The notes beneath the pieces were generated by a model. It made no database searches, had not been told where the DNA came from, and saw only the letters and a list, made by a program, of their open reading frames with translations. A stretch of 64,000 nucleotides of DNA, taken from NCBI GenBank assembly GCA_033762315.1, contig JANRLS010000165.1, forward strand, positions 33,284-97,283, given 5' to 3'. Positions 34,002 through 41,771 of the stretch are shown here, piece by piece. Within the stretch, counting starts at the first letter, position 1. Each line of letters begins with the position of its first letter. The DNA is from CAYLLN01 sp033762315 (GTDB taxonomy: Bacteria > Planctomycetota > Planctomycetia > Pirellulales > Pirellulaceae). The translations under genes were made by a program, and so were the position numbers.

Positions 34002-34108
34002 GGCGGGAGTGGTGGAAGGGAGAGGGGGCGAGTTGCCCCACTGTAGCGAAGTCCGCGCGGCCAATTCAACCTGGTGCTCCGTCCCTGCTTGGTTTCGGAG
34101 AGTTGGAG

Positions 34109-34181
34109 GGGGTCGGGAGTCCGTGGCGAAAACAGATCCTCTATTTTGCCAAAACTTGTCTCGCCAAAGACTCCCGACCCC
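34109..34181. repeat. Large imperfect inverted repeat
   Basis: The left arm 34109-34129 (GGGGTCGGGAGTCCGTGGCGA, 21 positions, described by its ends GGGGTCGG and TGGCGA) pairs with 34161-34181 (ending CTCCCGACCCC) at 19 of 21 positions around a 31-base loop that itself contains a TTTTGCC/AAAAC segment. Confidence 0.7.
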
Positions 34182-34274
34182 AGCTCGTCCCCGCTGCTTG
34201 GTTTCGTGATGCAGGACGAAGGGGTGCTTCGTCACCTTCCCGCGATTTGGGAGACGACCTGGAAGGGCTCGCCG

Positions 34275-34296
34275 GCGGGCGGAAAATTCCGCCCGC
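34275..34296. repeat. Perfect palindrome just upstream of the isolated promoter
   Basis: GCGGGCGGAA (34275-34284) and TTCCGCCCGC (34287-34296) are exact inverse copies around AA. No U-tract follows on either strand. It ends eight bases before the -35 at 34304, where an operator would be expected. Confidence 0.6.
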
Positions 34297-34303
34297 TAGA
34301 CTC

Positions 34304-34332
34304 TTGACAAATAATTCTTTGTATAGTATATA
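34304..34332 (+). promoter_or_regulatory. Consensus sigma-70-type promoter without an obvious gene
   Basis: TTGACA (34304-34309), a 17-base AT-rich spacer and TATATA (34327-34332). This is the best -35/-10 match I noticed in the window and sits in a strongly AT-rich patch of a GC-rich genome. No gene follows; a short RNA or a lost gene is possible. Confidence 0.5.
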
Positions 34333-34844
34333 TGGTGTCATGAAGATAGTAGTCCCGCGACGGTGCCGCCAGTGCTTCGTCCGAGCTTGATTTTTGGGAC
34401 GTAGGACAAGGGCTTGTTTGGTGGTCGCGAATGCGAAAACGAAGCGGGGCCTCGTTCCACGACCTGACCCCAATTTTCAGGCGCGAGGGACTACTCGATC
34501 GCGCAGTCGGGAGTGGGGCGAAGGCGGGACGGGGGCTTATTGACTTATCAAAAGGGGCCGACGCGATAAGCGGAGGGGACGTGCCATAAGGCTTTGCAGT
34601 ATAAGGGGTTGCGAGAAAAAATATGACCGGCCCTGAGGCGCGATTCGGAGTTGCAAAGGATAAATCGACTCGGCGACCTACCTAAAGGTGGGGTTTCGAG
34701 AAGGGCCGCCAAGTTGCCAAAACGCTCCGGCAAGCAACGCGGTCGGCCGAGTCTCGGCAGGGGGCAGCGATGACGAGTTCGGTCGAGGGGGGAGGAATGA
34801 TTTGGCAACCAACCGGCAGTTCGACCGACCACCAGCGGGGTGGG

Positions 34845-36611
34845 TCACTTCCGCAGCATCGCGGTCCCCTTGCGCAGGGCGGCGGCGAACTGCTCGACCT
34901 CGCCGGCCGTGTTATAGACATAGAAACTCGCCCGGCAGCTGGCGGAAATGCCGAGCCGCTCGTGCAAGGGCATGGCGCAGTGGTGCCCGGACCGGACGGC
35001 AATGCCGTGGAGATCAAGAATACGGGAGAGATCATCGGGATGCGTTCCCTCGACGACGAACGAGAAGACACCCCCTTTCTGTTCCGGCGGCGGACCAAGC
35101 ACCCGCAGGCCGGGAATCTCGGCAGTCAGCTCGTGAGCCAGGCGGGTGAGAGCCAGTTCATGGGCGCGAACATTCGCCAGGCCCAGCCCGAGCAGATATT
35201 CGACCGCCTTGCCCAGGCCGATGGCGGGTACGATCATTGGCGTCCCCGCCTCGAACTTTTGCGGCACGCGGGCCGGAGTGAAACCGCTTTTCGTGACCGT
35301 GTTAATCATGCTGCCGCCGCCGAGAAAGGGGGGCATCGCGTCCAGCAGGGTATCGCGGGCATAGAGCGCGCCGACGCCCGAAGGTCCGAGGAGCTTGTGC
35401 CCGCTGAAGGCGAGAAAATCGCAATCCCACGCTTGCACGTCAATCGGCTCGTGCGGCACCGCCTGGGCGGCATCGACCAGGACAACCGCGCCGGCGGCAT
35501 GGGCGGCGGCGATGATTTCGCGAACTGGATTGATCGTTCCCAGCACGTTGGAAACGGCCGTGACGGCAACGATTTTGGTCCGCTGGTTCAGCAAGCCGCG
35601 ATAAGCAGCGAGGTCGAGGTGGAAATCGTCGCGAATGGGCACCCAGCGAATGATCGCGCCGGTGCGCTCGGCCAATTGCTGCCAGGGGACGATGTTGCTG
35701 TGATGCTCCATTTCGGTGAGGAGGATTTCGTCCCCCGCGCGCAGGTTCGCATCGCCATAGCTCCGGGCGACGAGGTTGATCGCCGCGGTGGTTCCCGAAT
35801 TGAAGACGACTTCGGTGGTATGACGGGCGTTGACGAGACCCCGTATCGCCTCGCGAGCCGCCTCGTAGCGGACGGTGCTTTCAGCCGCCAGCCGATGCCC
35901 GCCGCGGTGGACGTTGCTGTAATAATGCTCGTAAGCCTCGACCATCGCCCCAATCACTTGCCGCGGATGCTGCGTGCTGGCGGCATTGTCGAGATAGACG
36001 AGCGGCACGGACGGCGCGAGCATGGTCGCCAGGATCGGAAAATCGGCCCGAATGGCGGCCACATCGAGCGGCGTGTGGATCGTGGCCGATGTCGCTGGCG
36101 GTGGCGAAGCCAGCTCGGCCGGCTGCGGGCTACTGATCGGCAGCGGCTTGTAGGGAATGACCGGCAGCGAAGCGGCGGGCTGGTGGGCGGCGGCTTGAGC
36201 GTGCTCGGCGTGCGACTGGATTCGCTTGACCATCGAGTAGAGGCCATTGCTGCGCATCGGCACGAGCGCCGGCAGCTTGAGCCGGCGGAAAAGATCGTCG
36301 ATCGGAAAGGCGAGAATTTCGGCGGGCGTCTTGCCGGAGTAAGCCGCCAGCAAGACGGCGATCAGCCCTTGCACGATGGCCGCGTCGCTTTCGGCCGCGA
36401 AATCGAGCACCGCCGGCTGGCCGGGGCGTTCGCTGGCGGTCAGCCAAACGCGAGCCTGGCAGCCGAGCACGCGGCAAGTTTCGTTCTTATCGGCTGCGGG
36501 CAACGGGGGCAGGGTGCGGCCGATCTCGATGAGATACGTGAGCCGGTCGTTCGGCTCGTCGAGGTCTTCCAACTCCGCGATGATTTCCGCGAGGGGAACA
36601 GCAACAGGCAT
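34845..36611 (-). CDS. sufS: SufE-SufS fusion: cysteine desulfurase with its own sulfur acceptor domain
   Basis: Supplies sulfur for Fe-S clusters. Residues 1-135 are a complete SufE domain, with acceptor Cys51 in RVLGCQARVW at the same position as in E. coli SufE. A low-complexity linker of about 45 residues (Pro/Ala/Ser-rich, 136-180) joins it to a full SufS domain (181-588). The SufS part has VYLDNAASTQHPRQVI, the PLP lysine Lys406 in FSGHKLLGPSG and the catalytic Cys545 in RSGHHCAMPLHERLG. Each half is of normal length. A fusion removes the need for separate SufE recruitment and is uncommon. No sufBCD genes are adjacent in this window. ATG at 36611 opens the SufE domain exactly. Confidence 0.95.
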   Translation of the reverse strand: MPVAVPLAEIIAELEDLDEPNDRLTYLIEIGRTLPPLPAADKNETCRVLGCQARVWLTASERPGQPAVLDFAAESDAAIVQGLIAVLLAAYSGKTPAEILAFPIDDLFRRLKLPALVPMRSNGLYSMVKRIQSHAEHAQAAAHQPAASLPVIPYKPLPISSPQPAELASPPPATSATIHTPLDVAAIRADFPILATMLAPSVPLVYLDNAASTQHPRQVIGAMVEAYEHYYSNVHRGGHRLAAESTVRYEAAREAIRGLVNARHTTEVVFNSGTTAAINLVARSYGDANLRAGDEILLTEMEHHSNIVPWQQLAERTGAIIRWVPIRDDFHLDLAAYRGLLNQRTKIVAVTAVSNVLGTINPVREIIAAAHAAGAVVLVDAAQAVPHEPIDVQAWDCDFLAFSGHKLLGPSGVGALYARDTLLDAMPPFLGGGSMINTVTKSGFTPARVPQKFEAGTPMIVPAIGLGKAVEYLLGLGLANVRAHELALTRLAHELTAEIPGLRVLGPPPEQKGGVFSFVVEGTHPDDLSRILDLHGIAVRSGHHCAMPLHERLGISASCRASFYVYNTAGEVEQFAAALRKGTAMLRK

Positions 36612-36740
36612 GGTGAAGAATTCAGTAAGCGGGGGCCCGTCTATACGCCGCCCGCGTCAGCAAGTACCGTGAAGCAACGCTCTCCCACCATTATAGGCTT
36701 CGCCGTCCAGCCCGTCTGTCCCGCCCGCCGAGAACCCGCC

Positions 36741-37757
36741 ATGCCCAAGTTTTTCTGGTCGCTGTTGTTTGCCTTGCTGCCGGGTTGGTTGCTGCTAGTT
36801 TCCACGGCGGCCGCCGATCCGCTGCCGGAGAAGGTGGTGGTGGCGACGTGGAACGTCGAGTGGCTGTTCGACAATTACACCGGCGACAATCCGCAGGAAC
36901 TAGCCCGCGAGCAATCGGCCCCCTCGCGCGAAGAATGGGATTGGAAGCTGGCCGGCGTCGCCAAGGTCATCGCCGAGATCAAGCCGACGATCCTGGCCTT
37001 GCAAGAGATCGAGAACAAGCGGGTGCTGGTGTTTCTCAATAGCCTGCTGAAGAAGCAATATGGCCTGGACTACAAAATCGCCTTTATCGAGGGGGAAGAT
37101 TTCTTCACCGAGCAGGATGTGGGCGTGATGGCCCTGAGCGGCTTGACGGAGTTCTCGTTCAAGCGGCAAACGCAGGAGATGTACGAGACGAAGGAGTTTT
37201 ACAACATCAACAAACACATTCTCTGCCGCTTGGCCTGGGGAAGCGGGCCGGAGCGGCAAGAGCTGACCATGCTGAACGTGCATTTCCGCGCGATGCCCGA
37301 AGCGACCGAAATTCGCAAGCGGCAAGGGAAGCTAGCCCGCAGCTTCGTGGCGGCCGAAATGCAAGCGGGAAAGAACGTAATGGTGCTGGGAGACATCAAC
37401 ACCGACGAGACCTATGAAACGACGACCCCCGACGGGGACATCGGCACCCTCCGCGGCCTGCATACCCCCGCGACAGACGACGACCTCATCGACCTGTATC
37501 AGTTCTACAAAGGCGAATCGAAAGAGACCCACCTCGTTCACAAGCAATTCGACCACATCCTGGTCACGCCGTCGCTGGTAAAAGGCGACGGCAGCGGCAA
37601 GGGGCTGGTCTTCGAGTCGATCGCCATCCGCAAAGACCTGGTGCTGCGCGGAGAGCAAGACCAGGACCACATGAACATCTATTGGACGATTCCGCAGACC
37701 GAGCGCGACATCAGCGATCACTATCCGGTCGTCGCCGAATTCGCGGTGCGGAAGTGA
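36741..37757 (+). CDS. Secreted endonuclease/exonuclease/phosphatase family protein
   Basis: A 338-residue metal-dependent phosphoesterase. The ATG at 36741 gives a signal peptide (FFWSLLFALLPGWLLLVSTA, ending AAADP); the frame is open far upstream but that part is antisense to sufES. Catalytic motifs of the EEP (DNase I-like) fold are present: TWNVEWLF (Asn), LALQEIEN (metal Glu), MLNVHFRAMP, VLGDINTDE (Asp/Asn) and the C-terminal SDHYPV (Asp-His). Substrate could be nucleic acid, phospholipid or inositol phosphate; the sequence does not decide. It is divergent from sufES with about 130 bases between starts and convergent with the next gene. Confidence 0.9.
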   Translation: MPKFFWSLLFALLPGWLLLVSTAAADPLPEKVVVATWNVEWLFDNYTGDNPQELAREQSAPSREEWDWKLAGVAKVIAEIKPTILALQEIENKRVLVFLNSLLKKQYGLDYKIAFIEGEDFFTEQDVGVMALSGLTEFSFKRQTQEMYETKEFYNINKHILCRLAWGSGPERQELTMLNVHFRAMPEATEIRKRQGKLARSFVAAEMQAGKNVMVLGDINTDETYETTTPDGDIGTLRGLHTPATDDDLIDLYQFYKGESKETHLVHKQFDHILVTPSLVKGDGSGKGLVFESIAIRKDLVLRGEQDQDHMNIYWTIPQTERDISDHYPVVAEFAVRK

Positions 37758-37779
37758 GCGACGAGAGTCTGGGCGGCGG

Positions 37780-38775
37780 CTAGTATCGCAGGATGTAGTC
37801 CGCCGTGATCCGGTTATCGATTACGCCGCGGGTTTCGGTCACGGGCAATTCCCAGGCGAGGCCCAACTCTTGCAGTGCCGAGGGCTTCCACTTCAGGCCG
37901 AAGGCGGCGGTAACAATGTCGCTTCCGGCAACTCCCGTCGCGCCGAAGTTGAAAAAGTCATTCCCTTGGATGCCATTGAACGCGGCGTTCGAGCCATTGC
38001 TGAGCCAGTGATACCAGTTCGCTTCCAGAAAGCCGTAAACCCAACTTCCCGCGATTTGCCGGTCCAGGTGGGCGGACCAGTAGGCGACCTGGTTTTCGTC
38101 GCGAGTATCGGCCGGCAAGCGCAGGCCCGCCGCGGTGAGGAAGTGGCTGCAGCCGCCGATTTGAGCGCCGTAGGTGGCGAACAGATTGAATTCGCCGGAG
38201 CCATTCCCTTGCAAGGCGGCCGGACTCCCCGCCGGAATCTCGAGCGTTCCGCCGACGCTGAGAATCCGCTGGCAATCGACATCCTTCCACAGGTTGTATT
38301 TGAGTCCGAGGGCCACATCGGCCCAACCGTCGTCAAGCGGCGCGTCGGGGCTGGCGAAGATGTAGCCATCCTTGGTGGCGATGAGCGAGAGGTTTTCGGT
38401 GAGCGCCACGCGAATCTGCATCGCGAGCACTTGCAGGTCGCTGGCGGGAATCGCTCCGCCGGCCAGCGAGGGCAAATGGTGCTCGATAAAGATGAAGCGA
38501 ACCTCGCTGACCGTCCGCGGATCCTCGAAGAAAACCGGGTTCGTCATGGGGCTGATGAAATTGGCCCACCGCGTGTCCGTCGGCTGGATGAACCCGAGCA
38601 GCGGGCACTTTGCGCAACAATCGCAGCAGGCGTCGTCGTGGGAGCAAGCGACGGCGGGCTCGGCGATGGTCGGCGACGCCGGGGACTTGTAGAGCCAATC
38701 CTCGGCAGCGGCCAACCCGGACAACATCGACAATCCAACGCTCAGGGCAATAGTCGCAAGTTTTGGGGCAGGCAT
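37780..38775 (-). CDS. Outer-membrane-like beta-barrel protein with an N-terminal cysteine cluster
   Basis: A 331-residue exported protein with signal peptide (LATIALSVGLSMLSGLAAAE). Start: ATG at 38775; an earlier in-frame start adds a non-signal stretch. After residue 35 lies a dense cysteine cluster, CSHDDACCDCCAKCPLLG (six Cys in 14 residues), unusual for an exported protein. The rest has alternating strand character and ends in an aromatic residue (ADYILRY), as in outer-membrane barrels: VRFIFIEHHLP, NLFATYGAQIGG, GSWVYGFLEANWYHW. Resembles planctomycete proteins annotated as transporters or hypothetical. Role unknown. Confidence 0.75.
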   Translation of the reverse strand: MPAPKLATIALSVGLSMLSGLAAAEDWLYKSPASPTIAEPAVACSHDDACCDCCAKCPLLGFIQPTDTRWANFISPMTNPVFFEDPRTVSEVRFIFIEHHLPSLAGGAIPASDLQVLAMQIRVALTENLSLIATKDGYIFASPDAPLDDGWADVALGLKYNLWKDVDCQRILSVGGTLEIPAGSPAALQGNGSGEFNLFATYGAQIGGCSHFLTAAGLRLPADTRDENQVAYWSAHLDRQIAGSWVYGFLEANWYHWLSNGSNAAFNGIQGNDFFNFGATGVAGSDIVTAAFGLKWKPSALQELGLAWELPVTETRGVIDNRITADYILRY

Positions 38776-39016
38776 GGCGAAATCCGGAAGGCTGCGGTGG
38801 ATGGTGAAAACGTGTGCTATCACAGCAAGCGTCTCATCGGTCGCCGAGGAACGATTGCTCGATGTGCCGTTTTTCGCCAGCCCCAGGCGGATGAATCCAT
38901 AGCGCCTGGGAGTAGCCGCGCGCCAAGGATCGCTCCGCCACGCCCCAACTCGTGGAGGCGAGCGGCAAATGCCCAGCCTGCCACTGGCAAAACTGCCAAT
39001 TGCGCCCGGCGGAGTG

Positions 39017-40108
39017 CTAATTCCCGTCGTACATCAGCACGGTTTTGATCCCTTGCGGCTCGCGGTGGGAATAGTGCCAGAGCGATTCGGCGGGCTGGAC
39101 GCGAGCCGTAATCAGCGCGGCGAGTTCGGCCGCGTGGGTGCGGCGCAATTGGGCCAAATCGGCAAGGGCAGCGGCGAAATCGCGTGGGGCGGCATTGACG
39201 CAGCCGAGGTGCAGGTGGTTGCGCAACAGGCCATCGCGAACGAGCCGGCCGACATTGTGATTGCCCGGCTGGGGGAGCCGCGTGCTGCCAAGCCACACCA
39301 GCATGCCGCACGACGCGACCACCCCCGCCGCGGCCAGCAGCACTTCGTCGCTGCCGGTGCATTCGAGACACAGGTCGTAGCCGTCGCGCTCGACATCGGC
39401 CGATTGCCAGTCGAGCCGATCCAGCGGCAAGTAGCGCGCTCCCAATCGCTCGACGAGGCGGGCGCGAAACGACGCCGGCTCGTCGCGGCCGAGCATCGTT
39501 ACCGGCCAGCCGCGAGCGACCGCCGCCAGGACCGCCGTGAAGCCAATCGGCCCCATGCCGGTCACCAGCACGCGCGGCGGATTGGTCGCCGTCCAGATTT
39601 CGGAGCCCAGGCGCGCCCGCTGCAAGACTAGCGCTTCGTTGATCCCCTTTTCGGAAACGGACACCGGCTCGACGAGCACGGCGAGGTCGGCGATTTCGTC
39701 CGGAACGCGAAACAGGTGCTCCGGCCGGTCGAGCCAGAGGGGGGAACTGAAGCCATCTTCGCGAATGATCCCGCGCTCGGTGAACGCGCCCAACGGCAGC
39801 AGATCGGCCCGCCGCGCTTGTCCCGCCAGCGGGCGGCGCACCACCGGCACGACGAGATCGCCGGCCTGAAACTCGGTCACGCCGCTGCCGGCGGCTTCGA
39901 TCCGGGCCAGGCATTCGTGTCCCAGGATGAGCAAGTTTTGCCCCGGCGGACAACACGGCTGGGCGGAGTGCAAAATTTCGCGGTCCGTGCCGCAAACCCC
40001 GAGTTCCAGCGTGCGGCACAAAGCCTCGCCTCGCCCCGGCGCGGAAGGGGGCGGAATTTCAATCAGCCTGGGTTCGGTCGAGCCGGTGTGGGCGGCAATC
40101 GCAAGCAT
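39017..40108 (-). CDS. Zn-type medium-chain dehydrogenase, glucose-dehydrogenase-like, in the C1 cluster
   Basis: A 363-residue MDR oxidoreductase. Catalytic-zinc residues are visible (VCGTDREILH for Cys, LGHECLARIE for His-Glu), the NAD(P) site is VLVTGMGPIGFTAV, and the C-terminal part (LHLGCVNAAPRDFAAALADL) matches the glucose-dehydrogenase C-domain. The segment that normally carries four structural-zinc cysteines reads VVRRPLAGQARRADLLPLGA and has none. ATG at 40108 lies 13 bases after the mtdB stop, so it is co-transcribed with mtdB and fae. Glucose, another polyol or a C1 alcohol are all possible substrates; operon context favours a C1-related role. Confidence 0.88.
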   Translation of the reverse strand: MLAIAAHTGSTEPRLIEIPPPSAPGRGEALCRTLELGVCGTDREILHSAQPCCPPGQNLLILGHECLARIEAAGSGVTEFQAGDLVVPVVRRPLAGQARRADLLPLGAFTERGIIREDGFSSPLWLDRPEHLFRVPDEIADLAVLVEPVSVSEKGINEALVLQRARLGSEIWTATNPPRVLVTGMGPIGFTAVLAAVARGWPVTMLGRDEPASFRARLVERLGARYLPLDRLDWQSADVERDGYDLCLECTGSDEVLLAAAGVVASCGMLVWLGSTRLPQPGNHNVGRLVRDGLLRNHLHLGCVNAAPRDFAAALADLAQLRRTHAAELAALITARVQPAESLWHYSHREPQGIKTVLMYDGN

Positions 40109-40121
40109 GAGAAGGGCGGGG

Positions 40122-40991
40122 CTACTTCGCCAGCTCCTGGCCGATGGCGAAAACCTCCTCGGCATCGAGGATGAGGGTGTTCGCAGTGAACAGCTTTTCG
40201 ATCGCCGCGCGGTGAATCTTCATCTTGGTGCCGCCGACGCCAATCGCGCCATAGCAAATCACGCCGTCGCGCTCTTGCCCTTTATCAAGCGGCTCGATCC
40301 CGGAAATGCCCACGGGAGGAACGGCATTCAGGTCGATGGCGACACGCAGCGACCCGGCGGCCGTGCGCACGACCGCCGGCAGCAGTTCCACCCCCGCGGC
40401 ACCAGCGGCAATGACAATTTGAGCCTGGGCCAGCACGGCGGTCGTTTCCGTGGCGGACTTCGTCTCGGCCGCCACGCACGCCTCGCCACCGGCGCGGGAG
40501 TTGATCGCCGCGCAAACCTGCCGGGCCTTGTCGAGCGACCGCGAGGCGACCCGCACGCTGGCCCCTTGGCGGGCCAAAAGCCGCGCTGCCCGCTGCCCCA
40601 CCGGACCAGTCCCGGCCAAGACGACCGCGGTCGCACCGGCTAGCGGAACATGCTTCGCCGCCGCCAACACCGCCGCCGCCGCCGTGGTGTTCGCGCCGTT
40701 GGCATCGAGCAGCACCGACACCCGCAGCGGCCCGAAAAAGCACTCCGTCACTTGCCGCAGCAATTCCTCGCCCGTCGCCACATTCGAGCCGCCGACGAAG
40801 ATCGCCGTGTGCGAGAGGTCTTGCGGGCCGCGCGTGAACATTGCCCCGTGGACCAGGTCGCGCACGTCAGCCGGCTCGACCGCGCTATACTGCAAGAGCT
40901 GCTCGACGCCGGCATCGGTGGCGACCACGGCATCGAACACGCTGGCGTGCGGATCGCAGTCGAGCTGGATGAGAATCTTGCGCTTGGGCAT
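40122..40991 (-). CDS. mtdB: Methylene-tetrahydromethanopterin dehydrogenase
   Basis: NAD(P)-dependent oxidation of methylene-H4MPT to methenyl-H4MPT in formaldehyde oxidation. The 289 residues match MtdA/MtdB. The N-terminal segment (KILIQLDCDPHASVFDAVVA) and Rossmann motif (VVLAGTGPVGQRAARLLARQ) are typical, as are FTRGPQDLSHTAIFVGGSNV and the C-terminal ICYGAIGVGGTKMKIHRAAI. Fae upstream shows that the carrier is tetrahydromethanopterin, favouring MtdB over the folate-active MtdA. Spacing: 102 bases after fae and 13 before the dehydrogenase. Confidence 0.93.
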   Translation of the reverse strand: MPKRKILIQLDCDPHASVFDAVVATDAGVEQLLQYSAVEPADVRDLVHGAMFTRGPQDLSHTAIFVGGSNVATGEELLRQVTECFFGPLRVSVLLDANGANTTAAAAVLAAAKHVPLAGATAVVLAGTGPVGQRAARLLARQGASVRVASRSLDKARQVCAAINSRAGGEACVAAETKSATETTAVLAQAQIVIAAGAAGVELLPAVVRTAAGSLRVAIDLNAVPPVGISGIEPLDKGQERDGVICYGAIGVGGTKMKIHRAAIEKLFTANTLILDAEEVFAIGQELAK

Positions 40992-41093
40992 GAAAACTCA
41001 GTAGCCGGCAAGGGGGGAAGCCGACGACCAGGCAAAACCGACCGGGACCAGGTTTGGTCCCGGCTATTCAAGAATCAAACGTCCGGCAGCAAC

Positions 41094-41591
41094 CTAGAAA
41101 CCGCGGAAGGGGTGGGCCGCTTTTTCCTTGCCGGCGATCATTTCGTCGGCGGTCGGTTTGCCAGTCATGGCGTTGGAAATGGCGAGCTTGGTCGCTTCGT
41201 AGTTGTACTGGTAGATCTTCTTGTCGTCGGCGGCTTGCCAGTGGATGAACACGCCGCAAACGATGACCAGGTTCTCGGCCTGGTTCTTCGGAATTACGCC
41301 GGCTTCGACCGAATCGGCAACCGCCTTCGCCACAGCGGCCTGCGCCGGGCCGAACATCTGCACCGCCTGCTTGGCCCCCTTGATCGTCACCTTGGTGATC
41401 ATGACCGTCGCCGGTTTGACGGCGAGATTCGGCGTCAGCACGGCGAGCAGGTTGCTGTGGCCGGCGCTTTGCCGGGCCAGGGCGTCGGCAAAGGCGTGGC
41501 CGACCGGGCCGTCCTTGCTGCCGATGAGCAGGTCGATGTGCGCGATTTCGTTGCCGTCGCCGACGAGGGCTTCTCCAATGAACATGGACAT
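41094..41591 (-). CDS. fae: Formaldehyde-activating enzyme
   Basis: Condenses formaldehyde with tetrahydromethanopterin. The 165-residue protein begins MFIGEALVGDGNEIAHIDLL with the catalytic His at about residue 18, followed by GPVGHAFADALARQSAGHSN, TPNLAVKPATVMITKVTIKG and GPAQAAVAKAVADSVEAGVI, all standard Fae blocks. ATG at 41591 follows CGGGAGAATCGTG with a good Shine-Dalgarno; a GTG one codon upstream is equally possible. It leads the operon fae-mtdB-dehydrogenase. Planctomycetes are known to carry this archaeal-type C1 pathway. Confidence 0.95.
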   Translation of the reverse strand: MSMFIGEALVGDGNEIAHIDLLIGSKDGPVGHAFADALARQSAGHSNLLAVLTPNLAVKPATVMITKVTIKGAKQAVQMFGPAQAAVAKAVADSVEAGVIPKNQAENLVIVCGVFIHWQAADDKKIYQYNYEATKLAISNAMTGKPTADEMIAGKEKAAHPFRGF

Positions 41592-41771
41592 CACGATTCT
41601 CCCGTTGATTTGGTGTAATTCGACTGCCGCTCGAAGGTATCAGACACCGGGGCGAGTGCCAACCGGTGGAGAGCTGCCCCCAGGGCGGTTGATTCGCGCC
41701 GCCGGTCGCATAGGCTGGGGGCTGTTCGGCGTCTTACCCTTTGGCGGGCCAGTCGCGCCCGAGACTTTCCC

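Larger units (their letters stand above)
34002..34844. other. Gene-poor region with hairpins and an isolated promoter
   Basis: No convincing gene in 843 bases. It contains a large inverted repeat (34109-34181), a perfect palindrome (34275-34296), a consensus promoter (34304-34332) and repeated fragments such as TGCTTGGTTTCG at 34087 and 34196. Downstream of the promoter only a 16-codon frame (MKIVVPRRCRQCFVRA) is visible. The remaining part to 34844 shows no structure I can name. Confidence 0.5.

Noticed and set aside
34275..34296. Palindrome as a rho-independent terminator
   Set aside because: No U-tract on either strand, so a terminator role was not assigned.
34548..34832. 94-codon minus-strand frame before the SufES stop
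   Set aside because: No recognisable family; composition like translated spacer.
34770..36740. N-terminal extension of the nuclease/phosphatase gene
   Set aside because: Antisense to sufES; the signal peptide starts at 36741.
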